The translations under genes and the position numbers were made by a program. Below, piece after piece: positions 23,201 through 32,800 of a DNA stretch of 64,000 nt. Positions within the stretch are counted from its first letter, which is position 1, and the number at the start of each line of letters is the position of its first letter. The notes beneath the pieces are model-generated. The model was given only the letters and a program-made list of their open reading frames with translations. It had not been told where the DNA came from and searched no databases. Source of the stretch: Ecdyonurus torrentis (Eukaryota > Arthropoda > Insecta > Ephemeroptera > Heptageniidae); contig OX439131.1 of assembly GCA_949318235.1 (NCBI GenBank), forward strand, positions 33,244,631 to 33,308,630, given 5' to 3'.

Positions 23201-23731
23201 GCTCGACTTACACATATTGCCTAGCGTGACAAAAAACGACTTACCCATTTTGCTTCGCCTGACAAAATACGAGTTGCACATATTGTTCGCAACATCATCG
23301 ATGTGTTTCTCTGCATTATAGCTGAGAAATGATGGCCTTTTTTTTACTGTATTTTTCTTTTTATATATAGTATCAAATAACAGCGATGATTTGTTCTTAT
23401 GTTTTGTTGATATTGTTTGTAATATCAAGTGTATAAATACATTTTTTTTTCTTACATACTAAAAAAAAAAAAAAAACATTATATAGAAATGAATAAAGTA
23501 AAGAGTGTGTTATATTTATAATAAATTCATACAAAGTAATTTAAAATAGAAAGATCTTACACTAAATTACATGTCTGATATATAGTTCCAATTTCAGAGG
23601 CTACGTCGTTGGAATCTTCCATGCTGAGTTCAGAATTATTCATGCCTTTGGATCCACCACTCTCAGAATCAGATTATAACTTCAGTCTGGATCATAGTGA
23701 GGGGTTGTCTGATCTCTTTGGGTTCTTTTAA
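17766..23731 (+). CDS. E2F: E2F transcription factor, activator (E2F1-3) type, 411 aa
   Basis: Exons: 17766-18024 (ATG 17812), 18248-18588, 18753-18874, 18953-19104, 19189-19462 and 23598-23731; phases agree throughout. The protein binds DNA with a DP partner and drives S-phase genes. Seen: a cyclin A docking-like motif KRRLVLE (residues 74-80); the winged-helix DNA-binding domain at about 120-185 with [12 protein letters not shown] at 159-170; a coiled-coil dimerisation segment at about 204-232; the marked box with [10 protein letters not shown] (237-246) and IRAPP; an acidic/Gln segment; and a C-terminal pRB-binding motif SDYNFSL...EGLSDLF (392-409). The cyclin-docking and pRB motifs mark it as an E2F1/2/3-like activator rather than E2F4-8. 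A TAA lies in frame 27 bp upstream of the ATG, so the start is downstream of it; Met at codon 16 is the alternative. The 5' non-coding exon(s) are not located. Confidence 0.95.
17769..17795 (+). promoter_or_regulatory. Short upstream ORF in the E2F leader
   Basis: An ATG at 17769 opens an eight-codon frame ending in TAG before the main E2F ATG at 17812 and out of frame with it. If the leader contains this exon as drawn, scanning ribosomes meet this uORF first, which would lower E2F translation. Its use is inferred. Confidence 0.35.
19189..19554 (+). CDS. E2F: E2F exon 5, with possible alternative 3' end by intron retention
   Basis: The constitutive exon ends at 19462 with a GTGAGA donor. If that donor is not used, the frame stays open for 30 more codons and stops with TAA at 19552-19554 (C-terminus PVDWR). 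An AATAAA at 20088-20093 could polyadenylate such a transcript. The product would keep DNA binding, dimerisation and marked box but lose the pRB-binding motif. That this isoform exists is inference; the spliced form is the better-supported one. Confidence 0.4.
   Translation, partial: GPLQMHLRSDTGEIEVFLLPEENDSSENNKQQQQQPPFKTEPSEIKSEPKSEPSTSGTQFGGALLSEADDFGPMGGGKFQLQTEDQNPSTSGETLLAASPLYIESFTGFHFLTDFLPVDWR
20812..21540. mobile_element. Composite foldback cluster in E2F intron 5
   Basis: GCGGTTAGGATCAATGATAA at 20824 is repeated in reverse near 21528-21490 (GATCCTAACTGCG). ACCAGCAAGGGCCTTA at 20861 pairs with TAAGGCCCTTGCTGG near 21468-21482. Inner palindromes include GTCTCACGTGGCACAG against CTGTGCAACGTGAGAC. 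A piece related to the inner palindrome of 4440-5641 lies at about 21140-21290. The cluster is probably several nested insertions. Confidence 0.55.
22340..22570 (+). repeat. Direct repeat ACATCACAGTC in E2F intron 5
   Basis: ACATCACAGTCAGAAGGCTA near 22366 recurs near 22541 as ACATCACAGTCTGAAGGCTA, each preceded by a GTGA...GTGATT stretch. It is probably a tandem pair of a small element. No coding is seen. Confidence 0.55.
23042..23303. mobile_element. Foldback element with 33-bp internal repeats, copy 2
   Basis: The ends CGACGTTGTTGCGAA and TTCGCAACATCATCG match copy 1. The left arm has three 33-bp units (23064, 23097, 23130) plus part of a fourth; the right arm has two plus part. Units read AATATGTGTAACTCGTATTT then TGTCAGGCGAAGC. 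The core CGTTCCCGAACGT with GCGCTCGA is shared with copy 1 in the opposite direction. The left arm therefore has one more unit than the right. Confidence 0.85.
23598..23731 (+). CDS. E2F: E2F last exon with the pRB-pocket binding motif
   Basis: An acceptor CCAATTTCAG is followed by 134 bp that complete the Glu codon split at the end of exon 5 and stop with TAA at 23729. It encodes 44 residues ending DYNFSL, EGLSDLF and GFF. The spacing Asp-Tyr...Glu-Gly-x-x-Asp-Leu-Phe matches the pRB-binding segment inside the E2F1-3 transactivation domain. The exon lies 4.1 kb from exon 5. A polyadenylation signal AATAAA is at 24705-24710. Confidence 0.9.
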
Positions 23732-25965
23732 AGTAATAACTCACTGCCTCCCATGGCTATAAAACTGCCCCGTTGAAATTTTTGTTCAATCTCTAGAAAC
23801 TGCACACTTGGCATTATTATTTTAATTTTGACCCTTTATAATAATAATTGAATCAACAACCCTTTTTTCAGAGTTTTTTTTTTAAGTGAGAAACAAAAAG
23901 AAAAGAAAAAAAAAAAAAAGAATATGGGTGAAAGTGAATATATTATGGCCTCAAGTTGTGATTGATATTGTATATTCAGTGTTTTGCTAGTTAAACATAA
24001 AAGTATATTGTTTTAGAAGAAATGGAGGGTAATTTTTGAATGTTTTGAAGCGTATGTGTGTAATAATAATGTTTTATCACTATTAAGTATTGACAATATT
24101 TTATGAATTTAATGTTTAAAATTTATGCCAAGTTTTCTTCATTTTTCAGTGCAGACTAGAGATACTTGTTCATGTTTTTTATTTAAAGAAAAGGACTTGG
24201 CTTTATTTGCCAATTTTGTCCGTATTTCTTTCTTCAAATTGACTGGCTGTATTGCCATGTCTCCCTATGGACTGGCTTTCTTTGTGTAATACTGAACCAG
24301 CAGTTTGAGCCTGCCGCAGGTGCCTAATGGGGTATTACCAATGTACCCTTAATTCGCCATAAAAACTCCTATCTTTAAATAGAAGGGAGCTGCCACAAAT
24401 ATGTAAATAGTTTTAACAAGCTTTTATTTGATTTTAAATGTAATTAAGTAGGAAAATATAAAAACAAAATCATATGAAGAAAATTGTCCCTTCAAGGGAT
24501 TATTTAGGAGTGTTTATATAACTTTGCATTATGTGTCACATTTTTTTTTTTTTTTTTTTTTTTTTTAATAATTATGACTTTCTCTTTTTTTGTGTTGGGT
24601 TTTTATAAAAAAAAAAAATGTTTTCTAGTAATGTATTTCTACATCCTCATTCATGTAACACATTTTTGCAAGTGCCTAAAACACTTTAAAAAAGAAGTAA
24701 TACAAATAAATTCATTGCAGTAACTTAAAAATAATTAAGTTGCTGGTTAAACCATTCACCTCCAACACAAAGTCGGGGTAAATGCTTGGGATATTTACAA
24801 AATACTAAAGTACAGACTTCCCCCCACCCCCACCCCCCCTCTAATCAACAAACCAAAGCACAACAATTATTACGCAGACTCAGTGTTATTCTCTAGATAT
24901 AGTTCAGTTATATGTAATGAATCTAATAAATATAACTATACTGTAATTTATTTACTTGCGCGCTGCTTTAAGTAAGTATATCAAGCTAAATTTTTCCTAA
25001 GCATCCACCCTTGACCTCTCTAATCTCGTACAAGTTATATAATTTTTGAATTAATCAGCGCAATCAATAATTGGTGTACAGACTGATATAATAATGCACC
25101 ATTAAGTGCAACGAATGAGGAACACTTTGTCAGAAAAGTTCTTAAAATGTCATAATTCTCTTTTAAAATCAAATTAAGTTTTCTCTCTCTTTGGTACTTT
25201 TTTTATTCTTTTTTTTTAGCATATACAGTACCTTTTTTTTATGTATGTATGTTTTTTTTTTTTTTTTTTTTATTCCAAAGAGATAATATTTAAATATATC
25301 TACTACCTTTTCTCCTTTTATTCTATAAATCCTTTTCAAATTTGTATCATAATCTAATTAATATATTTTATAATTTAATAATTTTAAAATACATTTATCT
25401 CCCAATTTTTTTTCTTTTAGACTGAAAAAATTGGTTTTGTTGCAATTTCTATTTTTTTCATTACCTAATATTTTAAGAAATGCGATTTGTTTTGATAATA
25501 ATGTAATTTCCAAATGAACCTTGACTTTTTGAATCCCAATTGTATGTTATTTGAAATGAGTGGCTTCAGAATTAATAATTTAATGAAATTTCAATATAAA
25601 TTTATGTAGGAATATACATACATAGATGTAAGGCAATTGACACATGAAAATAACTTATTATTACATTTAAATATATTATTATATATAGCAATGAATGAAT
25701 GTATATATTGGTATGAAAAAGAAAAATATTTGAAAAGTAATATTATGTTGCAATGTATTAATAAAATTACAAAAGTGTAAAAAAATATAGATATGAAAGT
25801 ATATATATGTGACGGAGAAAAAAGTAAACTGTGTTTGATAAACTCTTAAAAAGTTATATCAATGGACACAACATTGTACAAAACTATAATCCAAAGTTGA
25901 AGCCGCTTATTTTAAATTTATATATATATAGGTAAATAAAAAGTTGTTTTTTACAATATGTATAT
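23732..25965 (+). other. E2F 3' untranslated region and spacer
   Basis: AT-rich sequence with T runs. AATAAA at 24705-24710 would give a 3' UTR of about 1 kb. TGTAAATA at 24402-24409 matches the Pumilio recognition element. No coding frame is recognised. Confidence 0.5.
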
Positions 25966-26139
25966 ATCAAGGGTTCTTCGTTATAATGTCTGAAGTCTAT
26001 TTAACCTTGGAAAATATTGTTTGCTGCAAATGACCTGAAATGGAAAAATCCAAAATTTGGCGTCAAGCGAACGAAATTTAATTTTGCAATGTCAAGTAGA
26101 TGTCAGACATTCTAACGGAGTAATCTTGATATATAATAA
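25966..26139. mobile_element. Imperfect palindromic MITE
   Basis: TATATATCAAGGGTTCTTCG at about 25963 pairs imperfectly with the end near 26138, including TAATGTCTGA against TCAGACATTC. No coding frame is present. It stands alone in the E2F-GTF2F2 spacer. Confidence 0.6.
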
Positions 26140-28186
26140 ATAATTTAAAAAATATATATTAATTAAGCATCCCTCTAAGTAAATAAAATGTGTGTTTAGC
26201 ACCAACAAAATGTCATATTTGTCATTTAAATATAATGCATTTTCATTGACTGGTCCCTACTTGAGAAAAAAAAACATGAATATTATTATAAATATGGACC
26301 AACAGTATGTAACGTGTTTTGATTGAGATCTGCTTGCTTCAACTTACATATCAGAGCCTGATTGTAGTTTAGCATTTCAAAACAACATTTTTCTCAAGCT
26401 AAACTTTAAAAAAAATAAACATCTAATGGCTTTATGACTAGCGATAGCTGAATTGCTATCTTCATTTCTTAATAGTCAGAATATCAGGCTTCAGACTCAG
26501 TAAGACAATTATTATTAAACTAGTTTGTGGGGGAAAAAATGAAAATAAATGATAATGTGAGTTCTGTATATTCTTTTGTGAAGTTTGGCCGTCCCCTCTC
26601 TTGGATCTCACAAAATATAATAGACTACACATTAAAGAAATGCATAAAAAGTAGGCTCTACTACACTCAAAAAGTAATATGAGTCCGTCTTGCAAAACCA
26701 GACGTTTGTTTTTGTTTGTTTTTTTTTACTAATCGATATTGATTTAGAAGGTTTCAGCTACCTTATAGTGGATGATTGCACAACATTTTTGTTAATTAGT
26801 TAACCTTTGATTGCATATTTAAGTATTCTAGCTCAAATTGATAGCTTACTTGGTTTCTATATCTCAAACTAATATAGCCTATTCAATACCCTAATTAGAA
26901 AATTTGTTTGATTTGATACATATGTATTATTTTTTAGGGGAAGAATAATTTTCAGTCATCCTCCCCCCCGTCAGTTAAACAGCTAATTCAAATTTTTTTT
27001 TTTATTATATATACATAATATAATATGTTTAATTTGATATGAAAAAAATGATGGTGGCATTATGTTTAAATCTGGAAGGCTAAATCGCCAAAGTGGTTGA
27101 TTTTTCATAGCTATGACTCCTGACAAAATAAGTTTAACCAGGTTATTATAGGCATGCCATGCCTGCATATACCTCAACTTCAACACCATGCTTTTTTATT
27201 TTTTTAATTTATATTCAATTTAGGTATTTAAAATGGAAACCCAGCAATCAACCTTTTAAAAATAACGATCACACAATCTATTTGAACTAGCACCAATTAA
27301 ATCATGAAATATTGCATTATCATAAACTTTTTAATTTTTTTTCCTCCGTAAAGGTTTTATGTAAAATTGGGGAAAATGCATTAGTCCGGATTGCAATGAA
27401 CTGACTCATATGTAACATCATTTCATTAACTGTGGGATAAAATGTACTAAATAAGATCAACCTGTATAGTAACAACTTTTTAGATTTAGATTTAAAATAA
27501 AGTATATTATAAAAAAAAATAATATAAAAAAAGCACTGACATCTTGTCAAATTAATAAAAAATTAAAAATGCAAATTATTGTGTTTTGTTTATTTTTGTA
27601 GTTTTTAGTGTCTTTCATTTTATTTATTTAAGAAATAGTTCTAGCCATAGCACCAAGGCAACAAGGTTTGGCATCATCACATAATATAAATAGAATTGAA
27701 GTAACATTATGATGCTGTGGAGCTAAAATTAAGGTCTTGATCTTTTCCTGGCTCAAACTATTTCATTTAGAAAATTTGTAATATTTCATAATAAAACACT
27801 TTAATGGTAGCTATTTTTTCAACTTGTACATTTAATTCTTATTAACCTTATGCAGAGTACAGTGCCTTTACTAAATTTAATATATTTATATACATATATA
27901 TTTCATTTTACCGACAGAATTAAATTCATAAATTATAAAATTAATATTATTTTGTTATGAAAATTAAATTATTTTTAAAAGATTTTAAAATCTGGCACTC
28001 AGTGAATATCGACATTCAATTGTTTTTGCGCGCAAGTAGGCCAGCTGGTTTTGTTTTGATAATTTTGTTTTCTGACGTACCCACGTTTGCAAGCAAATTT
28101 TAGATATTAGCAATTGTGTCTGAAAGCTATTTACGTTTTTTATCGTTACTTCATTTCTTAAGTAATATTTTGGTGGTGCGATAGAA
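26140..28186. other. E2F-GTF2F2 spacer
   Basis: AT-rich sequence with short chance frames. No repeat, RNA gene or clear promoter motif was recognised before the GTF2F2 start codon. Confidence 0.5.
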
Positions 28187-31100
28187 ATGAGCACTCCTTC
28201 AAATCACCCTGATCGTGAGTTAGATGTCTCCAATGCAAGTCGTGGCGTTTGGCTTGTCAAGGTAAGATGGTTTCATGTTCATATGTATGTATGTATGTAT
28301 GTATACGTATATGATGATAATTATCATACATACTTATTATACTCCGTTACCATCATTATTTATAGATCTGATTCTAGTAAAAAAACAAAAACAAAAAAGT
28401 TGCAAATGCAGTCATATACAGCTCTGGCCAAAAGTTCCTGAAAGTTCCCGAATCATTTGCATAGGCAAGGCAACCCGCAATCGCACTAAGTTATCTTTAT
28501 GAGAAAACGCAGCGGCCGCCGCTGCCCAGTTTAGGATATTTGTCCAGAGCTGTATATACAGTGTACATATGCATAATCTGTTATTTGAAACAATATGTAT
28601 GTAATAAAATACGTTTTAAATCTTCTATGTACAGCTCTGGCCAAAAGTTCCCGAACGATTTGCATAGGCAACCCGCAACCACACTATGTTATCTTAATGA
28701 GAAAACGCAGCGCCCGCCGCTGCCCCGTTCGGGAACTTTTGGCCAGAGCTGTACATAGAAGGTTTTGGAGGGCTACGTTAAATTTGCTCAGATAGAAATT
28801 TCACATGCTTTATTAAATATATGTATGTAATGCATATGTAATGTATGTAATTTTATATTTGATTGTCATATCTTTTTAAAATTGTAATATTTTTTCAGGT
28901 TCCAAAATACATTCAAGCAAGATGGGAGAGAGCCCCAGGAAATATAGATGTTGGCAAATTAAAGATTTCTAAGTATGTATGTATGTAGTTTTGCTTGATA
29001 TTAATTGTGTCCCATTTTGTGAATTACCGGTACCTTACATATAAACATAATATAATCTTATACATAACTCTAAAAAGCACAAGAACAATAACAAGTCATA
29101 ATAATAATAAATTAAAAACTTTAAATGCACTACAGTCAACCCGCATGAAATTGAAGATGTGAGGTTTAATTGAAACTGCAATAATGTGCAAGCTTTCATT
29201 TTTTTCTATCTCACAAGACACAAGCACTTTGAACTTTGACAGCAATTATGTGATTGGATTTCAATTTTACCCCACATTTTTAATTTCACCCCAGTTTACT
29301 GTAATACACGAACACACTGAACATACGAAACTCACAATGAAACTCAGAATGAGCGTCTGCATTTGGTGCTTCTACATGTTTTAACAGGAGAACTAGATGG
29401 GTGAACTTGGAACTTCTTAAGTGTTGATAGGTCATTTTGAACAAAATATGTAAAGAATAGTTCGTTCACTTCGACGGGTAAACATTGATATTGTCAGATT
29501 GTATCCCCGGTAGCCAGTGGGCATCATAGTTAGAAAAAGCCATTCTGACAGGAGGTTTGAATAATGCTGAACCCCCTCACAAGACCTTCTCATTCACAGA
29601 CTTGAAAATTTTTCAGAAATATAACCAATTTACAGCACATTGAAAGGGACAATTATTGCCTTGAGGTGATAGCAAATGCCAACCCCTCTCTCATGGCCAA
29701 ATTGTGTTGGTGGGCTATTTTCAGGGAATATTATTACAGTACTATTTTATTATTATTATTTATTTATCCAAATGGCAAATAGAAGATACTTTTTCCTTGT
29801 GTATAGTATGTTAAAAATGAAATATTCTGACCATAAGATATTGTTAAACAAGTCAGAGGACCATGTAAGTGGATTACCTTTTTTGGCATTTTAATAAAAA
29901 TCATCAATTATTATTATTAAAATAAACAAGAAAACACATTGTGCTTGCTGTGAAAAAAAAAAAAAATGTACACACATTTTGTTTCATGTGATAAAAAAAA
30001 CAAGATTCACATATTTTCTGCTACAACATCAATATGTATATCATCTCTATCGCGTCAAAATGTTTCAAGTGAATTTATCACAAGTGGGTCAAACGTTTCA
30101 TCTACATAGGGTTAACAGCGTCAGATGGAACGTTTGGCGCGCTCATGCTAATTTCACTTGAAACATTTTGACACAATAAAGACAATGGCAAGTTGAACAG
30201 CCAAGATGGCAAGTGCTCGAAGTGATGCCATTGCTTGTTTCATACTCCATCTGTAGCAACAACTTAAGTGAGGGAAGTGAGACATCATATGTCTTTGTAT
30301 TGCTACATAAAGTATATAATGCAGCTTTCTAACATATGCAATGCTGTGGGTGTTTTAGCCGGATGTTTCAATCTTGAATAATACATTAAATTGCTTTTAA
30401 GACAATAACAATACCTATCAAAGTAATTTCTTCATGCATTGTAAATAATGTTCGGTGATGAATTTACAGGATGCCAGGCCAGAAAGCACAAGTATCGCTG
30501 ACATTATCTGAAGCAGTTATGGTACTGAAGGAACCAAAGGAAGAGGAAATACCTCAAGAACATCGCCTGGATGTCTCAATGGTTACAAGACAAGCTCTGG
30601 GTGTTTTTTCACATTTAACTCGTAAGTTACATCTCAGTGTAAATACAAATTTCTAGTATCAGAAAGTAGGTTGTACACTACTCAAGATTCTCTCAATCTA
30701 CCCATCACAGTGATGCGACTTTCTTCAGAAAATGGTTAAAGTGTCATCATTAAGTGACAGCAGCATTGCTAAATTTAAACTCGCGGAACACCTGCAGCTC
30801 TATTAGTGAATGAAGTGTTGCAATGCTGTTGTCACTTAAGATGACATTTTGACCATTTTATAAAGAAAGCAGCAACGCTTTGATGGGTTTATTCTAAAGG
30901 AATTTAGTGTACATCATATTTAATAAAATTAAGTTTTCATGTGATTCTGTTGTTATCAGTTCTACACATATTTTTGTCCTTTTATTTATTTATTTTTTAT
31001 TATTATTTACACTGGCTGCTTTCAGTATCTTACTTTTTATGTAAGAAATATAGTGGATAATTTTTATTACGTACCTGAAGAAGCTAATATCTGTGCCTGT

Positions 31101-32800
31101 TTAATCATATTCATACAATTAATAAGGAAAGGTTAAAACCATTTCGGTTTGAATATATAATCAAATAATAGGATAGGAGAAACCAACAAGCGCCTTAGTA
31201 GTGACTACACTCTAAGCAACTGAAGAAGAAACGAAACGTCTTACTTAACTTGTGAATAATTGTGTAACCTGTGCCATCAAGATCTTCACCAAGCTACGTA
31301 CTTCATCGTGGTTAGGCGCTTGTTGGTTTCTCCTATCCTATTCTTTGATTATATACCTACATATTCATATAATTTGTGGGCAGAAAAAAAATTGTATTTT
31401 AATAAATTGATTATACTTTTGTTTCAGCTGCCAGTAATTGTGAAGATATAGTACCAGAGTCAGAAAAACTGTGTTTAGAAGGACATATTGTGCAGAAACT
31501 GGAGTGTAGACCACAAGGTACGTTGATACAAAATATGTGGCAGTTAGGTTCAACTTTTTGTTGTTTATAATACTAAGCTTAACTCTTTTGCCGTGTGTTA
31601 TTTACAGCTGACAAGACTTATATGAATTTGAAAATGGATTCCATTCGAAAAGCTTCTATACCCTTACGAAAAGTTCAGCAGCTGGACAGAATTGTACAGA
31701 ACTACAAGCCTGTATCTGACCATAAGCATAATGTAAGTTTTTTTTTTTTTTTTTTTTTTCCCCATGTTAAACGTTGAGCTAAAAAGTGTTACCTCATGTA
31801 TCATCCCTAAATCCCTGCCTGAAAAACTAATGTTGTAAAATACTGAATCGACAATATCACCACTGAGTATTCATCCGTGGGCATAAATAGAGATGTTGTA
31901 TCTCCTAAAATTAATTGATAATGCAAAGTAGATAAAGGCAAAATGCTTAATATTAATGATGTTTATATTTTCTAACATTATAATTTTAAAATTTTAATAA
32001 AAACGTATTAGGAAATTGTCTATGTGATAAATGATGATTGAAGGATTTGATAAAAAAAAACATTTAGGAAAAATTGGGGAATATTCCCCAATTTTAATCT
32101 AATCAATAAAATAATTATGAATACTTCAATAAATTGTAAAAACTAATAACAATTCATTTTCTTTGTGTATGTAATTTAACACTTCTTGCAGCATCTGAAT
32201 TGTTTTTTGTTTTCGTTATAGTGTAGGTAGATTAGGAAAAATTAGGGGATGGGAGGTAGTAATGAGCTTAAACTGAATATATACCACAGCGCCCCTGTCA
32301 GTCTAACAAAGGCTCATTACCATCCCCCATTCCCCAAATTTTCCAAATCTATCTATGTGTTTCTATAAAATCTTTTAACTATTGCAAAGTCGATTTTCCT
32401 CGAGTATATGTATATTAGATTGTTATTATTTGATCATTATTATTATATTTGTTATTATTACTGTTAGTATTTTTCAATAATTTATTATCATATTTGTAAC
32501 ATGCCTAAATTTGTAATATTTTATTTCCAGATTGAATACGAGGAAAGGAAGAAAGCTGAAGGCAAGAAAGCTCGTGATGATAAGGATGCAGTACTTGAGA
32601 TGTTGTTCTCAGCATTTGAAAAGCATCAGTATTACAACATTAAGGATCTAGTAAAAATTACTCGACAACCCATTGTATATCTAAAGGAAATCTTGAAAGA
32701 TGTATGTGTATATAATTTGAAGAATCCTCACAAGAACATGTGGGAGTTGAAACCTGAGTATCGCCACTACAAACAAACTGATCCTCCCGCATCAGATTAA
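28187..32800 (+). CDS. GTF2F2: General transcription factor IIF subunit 2 (RAP30), 6 exons, complete
   Basis: Exons: 28187-28261, 28899-28972, 30470-30621, 31428-31517, 31608-31732 and 32531-32800; all GT-AG with matching phases; 261 aa against 249 in human. TFIIF binds RNA polymerase II, recruits it to the preinitiation complex and helps promoter escape. Seen: the N-terminal dimerisation domain with GVWLVKVPKYI and VGKLKISK; a strand with LEGHIVQKLECRPQADK; the linker LDRIVQNYKPVSDHKHN; and the C-terminal winged helix, all in exon 6, with MLFSAFEKHQYYNIKDL, TRQPIVYLKEILKDV and MWELKPEYRHY. The start ATG opens an exon of 25 codons with no other upstream in-frame choice. AATAAA at 32955-32960 is followed by a GT-rich stretch, so the transcript likely ends near 32.98 kb. 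Two palindromic elements sit in intron 1 and others in introns 2 and 3. Confidence 0.97.
28418..28557. mobile_element. Tc1/mariner-like MITE, copy 1, in GTF2F2 intron 1
   Basis: TACAGCTCTGGCCAAAAGTT at the left end pairs with CCAGAGCTGTA at the right; TA stands at both ends. The interior TTTGCATAGGC, GAGAAAACGCAGCG and CCGCTGCCC is shared with copy 2. The ends and TA target suggest the Tc1/mariner group; no transposase is present. Confidence 0.75.
28630..28757. mobile_element. Tc1/mariner-like MITE, copy 2, in GTF2F2 intron 1
   Basis: The same family and direction as the copy 73 bp to the left, but with longer matching ends: CTCTGGCCAAAAGTTCCCGA against the reverse end at 28730-28752. Better-preserved arms suggest it is the younger insertion. 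Confidence 0.8.
29330..29490. mobile_element. Copy of the 8917-9181 element in GTF2F2 intron 2
   Basis: CATTTGGTGCTTCTACA, TTTTAACAGGAGAACTAGATG, GGTCATTTTGAACAAA and TTCGACGGGTAAACAT occur in the same order as in the element at 8917-9181, without the T run. The left arm is degenerate. Confidence 0.6.
30048..30178. mobile_element. MITE in GTF2F2 intron 2
   Basis: CGTCAAAATGTTTCAAGTGA near 30053 is matched in reverse by TCACTTGAAACATTTTGAC ending about 30172. The short GC-richer centre has AACGTTTGGCGCGC. No coding frame is present. Confidence 0.75.
30706..30893. mobile_element. MITE in GTF2F2 intron 3
   Basis: ACCCATCACAGTGATGCG near 30709 pairs with CGCTTTGATGGGT near 30893. Inside, AAGTGACAGCAGCATTGC pairs with GCAATGCTGTTGTCACTT. 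The arms are about 75 bp. Confidence 0.7.
31120..31360. mobile_element. Foldback element in GTF2F2 intron 3
   Basis: GGTTAAAACCATTTCGGTTT followed by TAGGAGAAACCAACAAGCGC on the left is matched in reverse by GCGCTTGTTGGTTTCTCCTA on the right. It is the same family as the inner element of 10588-10935, including GTAACCTGTGCCATCAAGAT. Confidence 0.7.
32226..32345. mobile_element. Small MITE in GTF2F2 intron 5
   Basis: TAGATTAGGAAAAATTAGGG pairs with the end ATTTTCCAAATCTA, and GGTAGTAATGAGC with GCTCATTACC. A related end (CCCCAATTTTTCCTAATCTA) occurs at about 21721-21740 in E2F intron 5. Confidence 0.65.

Noticed and set aside
22991..23428. Frames of 145 and 107 codons on opposite strands with similar sequence
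   Set aside because: Same cause: the second 33-bp-repeat foldback element.
30471..30656. ATG at the start of GTF2F2 exon 3 as a gene start
   Set aside because: It follows an acceptor and completes the family's VGKLKISK strand; it is an internal Met.
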